Assembly: GCA_034509735.1 (NCBI GenBank)
Contig: JACGWO010000011.1
Location: forward strand, 18,451,573-18,515,572
Direction: 5' to 3'
DNA from: Sesamum alatum
Taxonomy: Eukaryota > Streptophyta > Magnoliopsida > Lamiales > Pedaliaceae
DNA: 64,000 bases
Of this stretch, positions 55,190-64,000 are shown piece after piece. Position 1 is the stretch's first letter. The number at the start of each line of letters is the position of its first letter. Made by a program: the position numbers and the translations under genes. Under the pieces are notes generated by a model that searched no databases, was not told the origin of the DNA, and saw nothing but the letters and a program-made list of their open reading frames with translations.

Positions 55190-57360
55190 AATCCTCCCAC
55201 TATTTATACGAAAACACGGTACTCTCAAACGTGATTTTCGGGAAATCCTTTCCTAGTGGGCTTGGGATCCACAGCGATTTTTCCCATACCCCACTTTTAC
55301 GATTCGCATGGAAAAGATCCTGTAGGAGGTATTCCATACCATTCTCGTTCCACGAGATTCCCAAGATTATTGCCTCACCCTTTCGCATGATCCCGAGGAC
55401 TCCAAGCGAATCATGCTAATTGGGCGTTAGACCCGACCCAATCGACCGAGCCACAGACCCACTGGTACCCCCACGACTCGTGAGACAGGTAACAGCGGCC
55501 CATTTTTCGTTCATGACATAGTGCAGCTTCTTTTAAGTACAATAACGTGCCACGACTCGTGAGACCACGCTATTGACCTAAAACAGCTTCCTCACTGTGC
55601 CATGGATTGGAAGGCATGGACAAACTCCTAGAGTTCATGTCCACTTTATCTAGGGTCTAATATTTCAACATTGGTCCAACCAATGTGAGAGTAGTGAATG
55701 ACCGAGATCTCATAATATATATGCATACATTCATCCATAATGCATAAATAAAATCCATCCATAGCAGTTATATGATAAATAAAAGCCATTCATCCATCAT
55801 AATAACCACATGCAAAATTAAAGCCTAGCACGCCCCTGTTGGATGATCACGAGCCCAAATCCTATGCGACCCACTGAGCCGCAGTGGATCTATGGTCAAT
55901 CTAGGGTTGGTCCTACACTATTACAATAATAGTAACCCAATCATCACGCTGATGGGCCTTGGTCTCTTTTCCTCTTTCTTCACTTCATGGAAAACGCCAA
56001 GGGACCTCCGGTCTGGGCTCTCCATGTGGTCCTTCCTTCTACTCCACCAATTACAAAAATGGAAACCTCACTCCTAGTCTACTCTCATTACATTATAAAA
56101 ATAGAAACCCCAGCGAAAACCCGGGGGGAGTACATAAGGAGGGAGGTAGAATGCCTTATTATTCCAAGGCAACTAGAAAGAGAGAAGGAGAAAGCAGTTA
56201 AAGAGGCACACAGGCCCAACAGAAAGTTAAACCATACATCCGGTCTAGGGCTCGTGATCATCCATTTCCATCCAACACACATAATCACATGATCCAATCA
56301 CATAATTACAATATACCAATAATTCATGATTTCCAATCATAATAATCCAAAACAGAAATAAATGATCATGTGCGCAACGTGTGAAAAATAAAACACAAAT
56401 ATTGGTAATAATATTTTTCTCGTTTTAGGAAAATCTTTCCTCATTATTTTAAGTAAAATAACCCCGGGATTCCAAATCCAATTTATTCTACTCCTAAAAT
56501 AATGTCTTTAGGAATTTAGGCAAAATTGAACCCAAAAACGAATTTTCAGAATTAATTCAAAATTAAAACTGAAAAGTAAATAAAAAAAATAAAATAATAC
56601 TAGGGTTTCAAAAAAAAACCCTAGCTGCAGCAGCCGCCGGCCGCCGCCACCGGCAGCAGCCGGCCGGCCGTGCGCGCAGGGCAGCAGGCCCAGCCTGCCG
56701 CCCCTGCGCGCGCGCAGGCCCCTTGCCTGCGTGCGCGCGCGCCTGGCCGGCAGCGCGCTGCGCGGCCTGGTGTTCCGGCAGGCCGTCGCGCGCGCAGGCT
56801 CCTCTGCCTCGCGCGCGCCGGCCTGCTGGTCGCCAGCCGCGTGCCTGCATTGTGCGCAGTGCGCGCGCGCAGACGCGCACTGGGCACGCCCGCCGGGCGC
56901 GCGCGCGCAGACGCCTCCGTCTGCGTGCACGCGCGCCTGGTGCCGTCCGCGCGCGGGCTCTCCGCCCGACAGCCTTGCGCGCGCGCGCAGACACCCTCGT
57001 CTGCCCGCGCGCGCGCGCCCGCTCGCAGCCATCCTGGCTGCGCGCTGCCCCTGCGCGACCTGCTGGGCGGGCGCGCGCAGGCTACCCTTGCCTGCGCGCG
57101 TCTGCCCTGCCGGCAGCGCTCAGCTGCGCGCGGCCAGCCTTCCCGGCTGGCCGGCTGTGGCGTTTCTCGTTTTCAGTTCAATTTTCCCCCCCGTTTCCCA
57201 AGAAAAACAGAAAAATACCAACATTCAGAATTTCACACGAATTAAAAGCAATAAAACAACATGCTTTAATAATCAAGAAAATCAAGATTCAATTAAAACA
57301 TGCTCAAAACACTTTTCATGCTTAAAACGCACATAAACCCTAGGCCTATACACCGAACCG
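55190..57360 (-). other. Leader of the young Copia, non-coding
   Basis: 2.2 kb between primer-binding site and gag, alignable with 6084-7416 and partly 18540-20350. It holds the hairpin array (56707-57152). Long open frames on both strands at 56508-57336 are caused by GC-rich simple sequence and are not genes. Confidence 0.8.
56707..57152 (-). other. Array of about ten GC-rich hairpins in the Copia leader
   Basis: Perfect or near-perfect stems on +: GCAGGC/GCCTGC 56714-56730 (loop CCCTT); GGCCTG/CAGGCC 56764-56784; CTGG/CCAG 56826-56836; GCAGACG/CGTCTGC 56907-56924 (loop CCTC); CGGGC/GCCCG 56954-56968 (loop TCTCC); GCAGAC/GTCTGC 56987-57004 (loop ACCCTC); CGCAGCCA/TGGCTGCG 57024-57042 (loop TCC); 11-bp CGCGCGCAGGC/GCCTGCGCGCG 57072-57100 (loop TACCCTT); CTGCC/GGCAG near 57102-57116; GGCCAGCC/GGCTGGCC 57132-57152 (loop TTCCC). 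Stems are separated by alternating GC runs. In element RNA, read from -, loops become purine-rich (AAGGG, GAGG, GGAGA, GAGGGT, GGA). A structural RNA role is inferred. Confidence 0.8.
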
Positions 57361-57373
57361 GGCTCTGATACCA
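57361..57373 (-). promoter_or_regulatory. Primer-binding site of the young Copia
   Basis: TGGTATCAGAGCC on -, one base from the 5' LTR; complementary to the 3' end of initiator-Met tRNA as in most plant Copia elements. Confidence 0.9.
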
Positions 57374-57374
57374 C

Positions 57375-59354
57375 TGAAAGAAATTGTGGATCGTCCCGGG
57401 AAAAGCGCGAATGCGGAAGCGCGGTATAATTAAAAAAATAAATGCGGAATTTAAACATGCTTTAAATTAAAGAACACGTTTCAAAGGGTGTGCCTTTGAA
57501 ATTCCCGGGTGTTCGGTGTATCTCATGAATAATAAAACATAAAAGAATCATGGAGGCCATAGGGTTGAAAATAAAAGAGGACGAAAATCTAAAACGAGAC
57601 CTACCCGTTGTCGTTTTCGTCTTCAACGGCTACACGCGTTGTTCCCCGTTTTGCACCAAGATCTCGTTCTTGAGACCCTCCAAATCGTGACACACGATCC
57701 ACCCACGTATCTTGCACGTCGTGCTAGCAACGAACAAGTTTATAATATTTGGAGTGGATGAATCAATAACACATTATGAATTAATGGTATTGATTCATCA
57801 AGTTCTAATGTTCCAAGAACAAGAGAACTAGTGGAATGTGTTTCTTGGAGAGAGAGAGGCGGACGAGAGATGAGAGGGAGAGATCCGAGTGTGTGTGTGT
57901 TGTGTGTGTGTTGGAGATTCATCATCCTTCAACTTGTAGGATGCTAGGGGTTTATATAGAAGAGGAGTCTAATCCTCTTTAAACTCCTCTTTCAAGAACT
58001 CTATTTTGACTAGGATTTTGACCTAGTCAAAGTCCTAGTCAAAGTAGTGTTTTGACCTAGTCAAAACAATCCTAGCCATCCATCTCTCCCATTCATCTCA
58101 CCGTTGATTTAATTTAATTTAATGGAATATTTAAAACCTATTTAAATATTTCCAAGAGGCTAAAATAAATATAAATATTATTTAAGCCCATTAAATAAAT
58201 CCCTTTGATAAATCTAATTTATCAATTTAATTCCTTATATCTAATAGAAGGAATTATTTCTCCAAGAAAAATAAAGGACCCGAATAAATCCAATTTAATC
58301 ATTCCTTCACTCCAATATTTAATTCCTAATTAAATATCTAAATGTGTGTGGATAGTGTGTGACTCTTTAGGTTCACCTTTCAGCTAGACTTGGTCGGATT
58401 CCTAGAATCCTTCCGTTACCATGGGTGGCCATCTAGCAACGGTCCATGGCACTAGAGACTAGGTGAAATATTCAGGGATGAACATTTAGGCTCTAACAGT
58501 ACACTTGTCCTTCTGTCTTCGGTCTCATCACTTAGAGTCTAGGGCACGGATAATGCAGGTACCCATTTTGGACCTAAGTGTCGGTCTGTCCTCACTAAAC
58601 GCCGCAAGGGAATCCTTCCCTTCTGTTCAGTTACTGTGGCCACAGATTTTAGGGACAAGACACAGAGCATACATGAGACTCAACTGTCAATGCCTATTGG
58701 CAGGAGACAGATCCTTTCTTGGAAACTACTGTCACTTTGTACACCAGAACTGCACTAGACATGGCTTATGACTACCAAAGAGAATTCTGCTAATCTCTCA
58801 CCATATCTAAGATACAGCCCTAACGTACAGGTAAACTCAGCAATTCCTCAAGTCAAAGGACTTGGCCTGTACCGTTGGAACCGGGAATACACGTCATACC
58901 TTGCTGACCATACTCAAGGTCCTCCGTAAGACGGTTCCCGCGAGTCACCTCAGTCAGCTGCGTCCTGGCATGCTAACCCACTAACACTGCTTAGACGACC
59001 CTCGTCACCCGTCGATGAAACACGACAGCAGGTGCTTAGTGCAAGTCTCAAATGGAATCCCGGTACCCATTTTTGGGATTCCTTGACTTGGAGATTTCTG
59101 GACTGATTCGGGAAGACTGATTCCATGGACCTACCTCCAAGCGTAGTCCCAGTCCCCGAAATTGATTCTCAGTCCGTGGGCTTTGTTTGCGTAGTGAACA
59201 GATATGGAAAACAAATATAAGTGAACACAAACAAAGTGATGCCAAATGAAATTCACTTCTTTATTCATTAATGATTTATCAAACACTTGAAATTGTCTAG
59301 ACATAGGTTACATATTCCTGCCAAAATTGGCTTACATGGTCACCTATTCTAACA
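57375..59354 (-). repeat. 5' LTR of the young Copia (1980 bp)
   Basis: Nearly identical to 49050-51027. The - strand promoter has TATATAAA at about 57951-57958. Upstream on -, 58006-58066 carries six W-box cores (three TTGAC and three GTCAA). A GA-rich and GT-rich stretch lies downstream, at about 57848-57915. Confidence 0.95.
58006..58066. promoter_or_regulatory. W-box array of the Copia LTR
   Basis: Six TTGAC/GTCAA cores within about 60 bp, several as TTGACC or TTGACT, placed 50-115 bp upstream of the LTR TATA box on -. TTGACY is the known target of WRKY factors, which act in defence and wounding. Equivalent arrays occur at 8060-8120, 49679-49738 and 63036-63098. Confidence 0.65.
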
Positions 59355-59397
59355 ACCTAGACCTAGACTCAGACTTAGAGCTACAATTGGAAGACAT
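59355..59397 (-). pseudogene. First codons of the Gypsy antisense gene, cut off by Copia
   Basis: On - an ATG at 59395-59397 opens MSSNCSSKSESRSR and runs into the Copia at 59354. The partial codon left here is completed at 49044, where the serine-rich frame continues, so the break is exactly one Copia with its 5-bp duplication. Confidence 0.8.
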
Positions 59398-59518
59398 TTT
59401 AAAGTAAAAAAAGGTGGTCGTAGAGTACCTTGAGGATCGGCGACCAGGGAGCGTCTAAGGAGGCAAGGTCCAAGGACACTAGAGGTAAAGAGATAAGGGA
59501 AAAGGTCAAATGAGCTTT

Positions 59519-59529
59519 CTATATATAGG
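59519..59529 (-). promoter_or_regulatory. TATA box for the Gypsy antisense gene
   Basis: CCTATATATAG on - lies about 125 bp upstream of the antisense ATG and inside the element, outside the LTR. It suggests that the antisense gene had its own promoter rather than using the LTR. Confidence 0.6.
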
Positions 59530-59640
59530 CGGTTAACATCGAGAGACGTGCCCATTCAGAAGATGCTAGATGATTGACATGTGGCGGCATCTAACGGTTG
59601 AGGGGGACAACGCTTCGCGAGGTGACCTTTCGAATTCTCC

Positions 59641-59678
59641 TAGTGTAAAAACTTACACTAGAAGAGGTGGGGGACTAA
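59641..59678 (+). promoter_or_regulatory. Hairpin and polypurine tract before the Gypsy 3' LTR
   Basis: TAGTGTAA-AAAC-TTACACTA (59641-59660) is a perfect 8-bp stem; it is followed by GAAGAGGTGGGGGACTAA, the polypurine tract abutting the LTR. Confidence 0.75.
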
Positions 59679-60177
59679 TGATGGGAGTGTAACCCAATTT
59701 ATTAATAAAAGACCAAAATACCCCTGAAAAATGACCAGAATCACATAAAATCCCTTGGATCCGCGCTCAACCTAGTCGAGTCGGGTCACGCGACTCGACC
59801 CAGACCAGCAACCCGAACCGTACCCGGTTCTAGGTGTCCAAAATCTAGACCCCTTGATAAGGAGACAAATGAAGCTTAGAGATGATGCCACGTGGACCAG
59901 TCAGGTACACAGACTTGGTGCTATAAATACACCTACCCCACAACATTTATGGTGAGTGATTTCTAGTGATATTCGACCATACTATTCTACCTAATCACCA
60001 AATTACCATCTCAACCAGTGTCTGACTTAAGCATCGGAAGGTCTAGGCTGAGAACGCTCCCGGCTAGCCTAACGTGCTTGTTTCTTCTCAGGTTACTAGT
60101 CTGGGGAGCCTACCAGATCGCACACAGAGGTACTCAGCAAGGTGAACACGTGTGATCGAGGGAAGCGACCCGGATCA
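59679..60177 (+). repeat. 3' LTR of the Gypsy element (499 bp)
   Basis: Starts TGATGGGAGTG and ends GGATCA. A G-box CCACGTGG (59888-59895) lies about 35 bp before the TATA box CTATAAATAC (59931-59940). The palindromic GAGTCGGGTCACGCGACTC stretch and the G-box are missing from the 5' LTR. Confidence 0.9.
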
Positions 60178-60320
60178 GAATGATTCCTACGATTGCAGTT
60201 GGTGACAAAAATTGAATGTAAGTTGAATATTGCGTATATAGTATAGATATTAGCTATTACAAATGCTTTCCACCAAACACGGAGAATATAAATGCAAGGC
60301 GAATTTGCTGATGATTAATA

Positions 60321-60993
60321 GAGTGTTTGGCTGAGCTTTTTTAAAACATCTTATAAGCTCCTACATCTTATAAGGTGTTGGATCTTATTTTTAGAATAAG
60401 TTCTTAAAGTGTTTGGATAAAATAAGATGTTATAACTTATAAGATGTTTTTGCATCTTATAAGATGTTATGGTGGTTAGCATAATAAGTTCTTTTTGTTG
60501 TAAAATAACCAAAAAGGACATGTTATTATTAGAATCAAATAAGTTGTCATTTCTTGACATATTTTTTATTTTAATATTTTAAAAATACTTTCATAAATAG
60601 TACACATTAGTTTAACTTCAAATGAAAAATCTAATAGATAATATTTTTTTAAAATTAAGAAAATGATGATAATTATTACCTAAATTTTTTAATAAAATAA
60701 TATATATGTACATTAATGTTAGTTGAATATTATGACATTGATATATAATTGATATTCTCTTTGCTAACGAAATGACTATTTTCTAGTCGTATAATTTTTA
60801 ATGTCATTAGTTTATATTTTTTTTCAGTAAATATAATATCAATAGCAATCTTATTTTTGTTTAATACATAATAATTTTTTACGTAATGAAGCATTTTTCT
60901 TTTTTTCAATTGCAAGAAAAATTAAATACCAATAAAAAATTTTAAAATCTTAAAAGAGAGAAAGTGTATTTGTGTGTGTGAGTGTGTGTGTGG

Positions 60994-61037
<44 letters not shown>

Positions 61038-61348
61038 CGTGTGTGGGTGGGTGTGAGAGTGTGTGTGTGTGTGCGCGCGCGCGTGTGTGGGAGTGTGAGA
61101 GAGAGTGTGTGTAAATGAGGATATTTTTGTCTAATTATACATTAATCTTATAAAGCTTATAAGATCTTATGAAAAAAGTTGGAGGAGGTTAACCTTTTTT
61201 TAAAGAGCTTATCGATCCAAAACATCTTCTTTTGAGATCTTATAAGCTCTTTAAAGAAAAATTTGCCAAATAGTTTTTTATAGCTTATAAGCTCTCAAAC
61301 ATCTTTTAAGATGTTTTGAGGAGCTTCTAAGCTTAGCCAAACACCCTC
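60321..61348. mobile_element. Foldback element with AAGATGTTTT/TTATAAGCT arms, 1028 bp
   Basis: Start GAGTGTTTGGCTGAGCTTTT and end AAGCTTAGCCAAACACCCTC are inverted, with arms of about 150 bp rich in CTTATAAG. TA stands at both edges, possibly a 2-bp target duplication; the superfamily is uncertain. No coding frame. Confidence 0.7.
60968..61112 (+). repeat. Compound GT/GA microsatellite
   Basis: TGTGTG and GAGAGA tracts, including about 20 uninterrupted GA units (about 60995-61035), then GT and GC/GT tracts. Lies inside the foldback element. Confidence 0.9.
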
Positions 61349-61762
61349 TAAGTCGATGTTTGATTCTGTGATTGTGTAGGTCAAACTTATGTTTTTGATG
61401 AAATACAATTTTTGGTGCCATTTGGTCCCTTTTCAATCAAACTCTTCAGAATAAAATTCAATCAACAATCAGTAGCTTTTAATCCCACCACAATTATTTT
61501 TCATCTAATTATATATCATGCCCATTAATTTCCTTCATCAACCTTAAGAATGAGATTAGTTTTGGAATTTAAATTTGCAAATGAATTATAAAATGAAATT
61601 ATGAATCCAAACACCACAACACTTTTTTCAAAAACTAGTTATTTAAAAAATAGTTCTCTTTTAATGAATTATTTCACAATCAATTATGCAATAACAGGCC
61701 TAGATTGGGTCAAAGTTCACTAACAAAAAATGCAACGACTGGAACGATTTAGCATGATCGTT
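61349..61762. other. AT-rich spacer before the solo LTR
   Basis: No gene. Ends in a stem GGAACGAT-TTAGCATG-ATCGTTCC (61741-61764), right at the target site of the solo LTR. Confidence 0.5.
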
Positions 61763-61767
61763 CCAAA

Positions 61768-63738
61768 TTAATAGGTGACCATGTAGCCAATCTTGGCAGG
61801 CAAAATGTAACCTATGTCTAGACAATTTCTAGGATTTGATAAATTATTAATGAATAAGAAGTGATATTCATTTGGCATTATTTTGTTTGTGTTCATTTTA
61901 TCTGCTTTATATATCTGTTCACTATACAAACAAAGCCCACGGACTGAAAACGTATTTTGGGGACTGGGACTACGCTTGGAGGTAGGTCCATGAAATCAAT
62001 CCCGCCGAATCAGTCCAGAAATCTCCAACTCAAGGAATCTCGAAAATGGGTACCGAGATTCCCCTTGAGACTTGCACTAAGCATCTGCTGTCGTATTTCA
62101 TCGACGGGTGACGAAGGTCGTCTAAGCAGTGTTAGTGGGTTAGCCTACTAGGGAGCAGCTGACTGAGGTGACTCGCGGGAACCGTCTTACGGAGGACCTT
62201 GAGTAGGGTTAGCTAGGTATGACGTGTTCCTTTTTCCAACAGTACAGGTCAAGTCCTTTGACTTGAGGAACTGCTGAGTTTACCTGTATATTAGGGTTGT
62301 ATCTTAGATATGGTGAGAGATTGCCAAGAAGCACTTGAGTAGTCATAAGCCATGTCTAGTGCAGCTCCGATGTACAGAGTGATAGTATTTTCCAAGAAAG
62401 GATCTGTCTCCTGTCAAAAGGCATTGACAGTTGAGTCTCACAAATGCTTTGTGTGTTGTCCCAAAAATTTGTGGTCACAGTAACTGAACAGAAGGGAAGG
62501 TTTCCCTTGCGGCGTTTAGTAAAGGACAGACCGACACTTAGGTCCAAAATGGGTACCTGCATTTTCCGTGCCCTAGACCCTAAGTGGTGAGACCGTAGAC
62601 AGAAGGACAAGTGTACTGTTAGAGCCTGAATGTTCATCCCCTCAAATTCACCTAGTCTCTAGTGCCATTGACCATTGCTAGATGGCCACCCATGGTAACG
62701 GGCGGATTCTAGGAATCCGACCAAGTCTAGCTGAAAGGTGAACCTAAAGAGTCACACACAATCCACACACATAAAATATTTAATTTAGAATTAAATATTT
62801 GGAGAAATGGAATGATTAAATTAGATTTAATCGGGTCCTTAATTTTCTTGGAAAGAATTAATTCCTTTTATTGGATAAAAGGATTTATCTAATAAATTAG
62901 ATTTATTAGAAAATTAAATATTTACATTTATTATATTTATTTATTGCCCTTGGAATATTTAAATATATTTTAAATGTTCCATTAAATTAAATTAATGGTT
63001 GAGATTAAAAGGAGAAGATGGATGGCTAGGATTAATTTGACTAGGTCAAATTACTACTTTGACTAGGACTTTGACTAGGTCAAAATCCTAGTCAAATTAG
63101 TCTTCTAGAGTTGGAGTTTGAAGAGGATTAAACTCCTCCTCTATAAATACTCCTAGTCCTTCACCTTTAGAGATATGATGAAACTTCAACACACACACAC
63201 ACACACACACACACACTCGATCTCTCCTCTCTCCTCCGCCCTCTCTCTCCTTTTCTCTCCAAGAAAATACTCCTTGTTCTTTTGTGTTAACAATTGAACA
63301 TAAGGAGGATTAATCCCGTTAAACAATAACGTGTGATTGATCCGTCCTCTCCAAATAAAATACTTGTTCGTTCGCTAGCACGACGTACAAGATACGTGGG
63401 CGGATTGCGTGTCACAATTTAAAGGATCTCACATACGAGATTTTTGAACAAATCGGGGAACAACGCGAGTACCGGTTAGAAGAGGAAAACGACGAACCGG
63501 TATGTCTCTTTTACGTTTTCGTCATCTTCTATTTTTAATCCTATGGCCTCCATGATTGCATGTACGTTTTAATTCATGAGATCCACCGAACACTCGGGAA
63601 CTTCAAGGGTACACCCCTTGAACGTGTTTTAATTCTATACGAATAATACATGTTTAAATTTTGCAATTTACATTTATACCGCGCTTCCGCATTCGCGCTA
63701 TTTTCCGAGACGATCTATACGCCTTTCTCAGGCTTTCA
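61768..63738 (+). repeat. Solo Copia LTR, about 1971 bp, opposite orientation
   Basis: Same family as the LTR at 7432-9404 and 49050-51027, here reading on +. CCAAA lies on both sides (61763-61767 and 63739-63743), so the internal part was lost by LTR-LTR recombination. The first bases are eroded (TTAATAGGTG where others have TGTTAGAATAGG). Contains the W-box array (63036-63098), TATA box CTATAAATA near 63141 and a CA tract at about 63187-63217. Confidence 0.88.
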
Positions 63739-63743
63739 CCAAA

Positions 63744-64000
63744 TCCCAGTCCAAATAAGAACTGTAACTGGAACTATTGTGGAACAGTAACCCCTGGCTG
63801 ACGTCACTGTCGTATTATTCTGAGTCAAAACATGTAGGAACGGCTATCCGTTCCTAGTTGTGTGCCAAAATTTAATCCCATTACTGTTCCAAAATGGGAG
63901 CGGATATATTTTGGCATTCCATTTGGAACACTGTGGAAATTGGAACGGTTATTTGACCAGAAAAAGTAACCATTCCTACCCATGTTCGACAACCCGGGAT
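63744..64000. other. Unassigned repetitive-looking sequence
   Basis: Short words GGAAC and GTTCC recur in both orientations on both sides of the solo LTR, which suggests it landed in an older inverted-repeat element that continues past the window end. No coding frame. Confidence 0.4.

Larger units (their letters stand above)
49050..59354 (-). mobile_element. Copia retrotransposon, 10.3 kb, recently inserted but with broken pol
   Basis: LTRs 49050-51027 (1978 bp) and 57375-59354 (1980 bp) start TGAAAGAAATTG and end TATTCTAACA on +. ACCTA flanks both (49045-49049 and 59355-59359). Primer-binding site at 57361-57373 and polypurine tract at 51028-51040 sit inside as required for a - strand element. 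By eye the LTRs differ by four substitutions and four small indels. Gag, protease, integrase, RT and RNase H follow in Copia order. Two frameshifts and a stop interrupt the polyprotein. Confidence 0.95.
40055..60177 (+). mobile_element. Ty3/Gypsy retrotransposon, Tat type, with nested Copia
   Basis: LTRs at 40055-40497 and 59679-60177 begin TGATGG and end GGATCA. GAATG lies exactly outside both (40050-40054 and 60178-60182), proving one insertion event. Without the nested Copia (49050-59354 plus 5 bp) the element is about 9.8 kb. Order on +: gag, protease, RT, RNase H, a second (archaeal-type) RNase H, integrase; then on - an additional antisense gene. The second RNase H and the antisense gene are hallmarks of Tat-lineage elements. 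All + frames carry stops or shifts, so it is not autonomous. Confidence 0.9.

Noticed and set aside
56508..57336. Several overlapping open frames of 88-201 codons on both strands, Arg/Ala-rich
   Set aside because: They exist because the GC-rich hairpin array has few stop codons. All frames are open at once and encode low-complexity Arg/Ala sequence.

Overview
This window is plant nuclear DNA, from a eudicot and possibly an asterid (an inference from protein flavour, not tested). The grounds are a 13-exon gene with plant-type introns, very AT-rich spacers, and dense plant transposable elements (Copia, Ty3/Gypsy of the Tat type, LINE, MULE, CACTA and Tourist relics). There are no operons, Shine-Dalgarno sites or CRISPR arrays. 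By my reading only one cellular gene is intact: a secreted family-1 glycoside hydrolase (beta-glucosidase) on the + strand, exons 24975-34462, 516 aa, with a possible alternative last exon at 36626-36690.

Layout. 1-2660: a broken plant-mobile-domain (PMD) gene on +, converging on a broken MULE-type transposase N-terminus on - that keeps a TATA box and RY motifs. 2700-4660: a duplicated segment with a CACTA miniature element, then a relic copy of the beta-glucosidase promoter. 5385-9404: a miniature element cut by a truncated Copia (leader plus one LTR), itself inserted in a LINE (9405-11760, - strand). 12862-23244: a second, older and heavily mutated Copia (- strand), whose right LTR holds a foreign, organelle-like block. 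24290-36402: the beta-glucosidase locus, whose introns and 3' flank carry at least seven small DNA transposons, three of them with clear 9-10 bp target duplications. 37144-39428: Tourist-like and other terminal-inverted-repeat elements, one nested in another. 40055-60177: a Tat-type Gypsy element with GAATG target duplications, carrying an antisense extra gene; a young Copia (49050-59354, ACCTA target duplications) sits in the 14th-15th codon of that antisense gene. 60321-61348: a large foldback element with microsatellites. 61768-63738: a solo Copia LTR with CCAAA target duplications.

How the parts relate. Three of the Copia pieces (7432-9404, 49050-59354, 61768-63738) are one family with roughly 2 kb LTRs, each carrying a TATA box and a dense array of W-box cores. 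The most unusual signal is in the leader between primer-binding site and gag of this family: about ten near-perfect GC-rich hairpins in 450 bp (56707-57152) whose loops are almost all pyrimidine-rich on +, hence purine-rich (GGA/GAGG/AAGGG type) in the element RNA. A diverged copy keeps the same kind of hairpins at 6990-7230. I regard this as the best candidate for an undescribed system: a structured RNA domain that could serve packaging, dimerisation or translation. The beta-glucosidase has an uncommon change beside its catalytic nucleophile (ITETG instead of ITENG).
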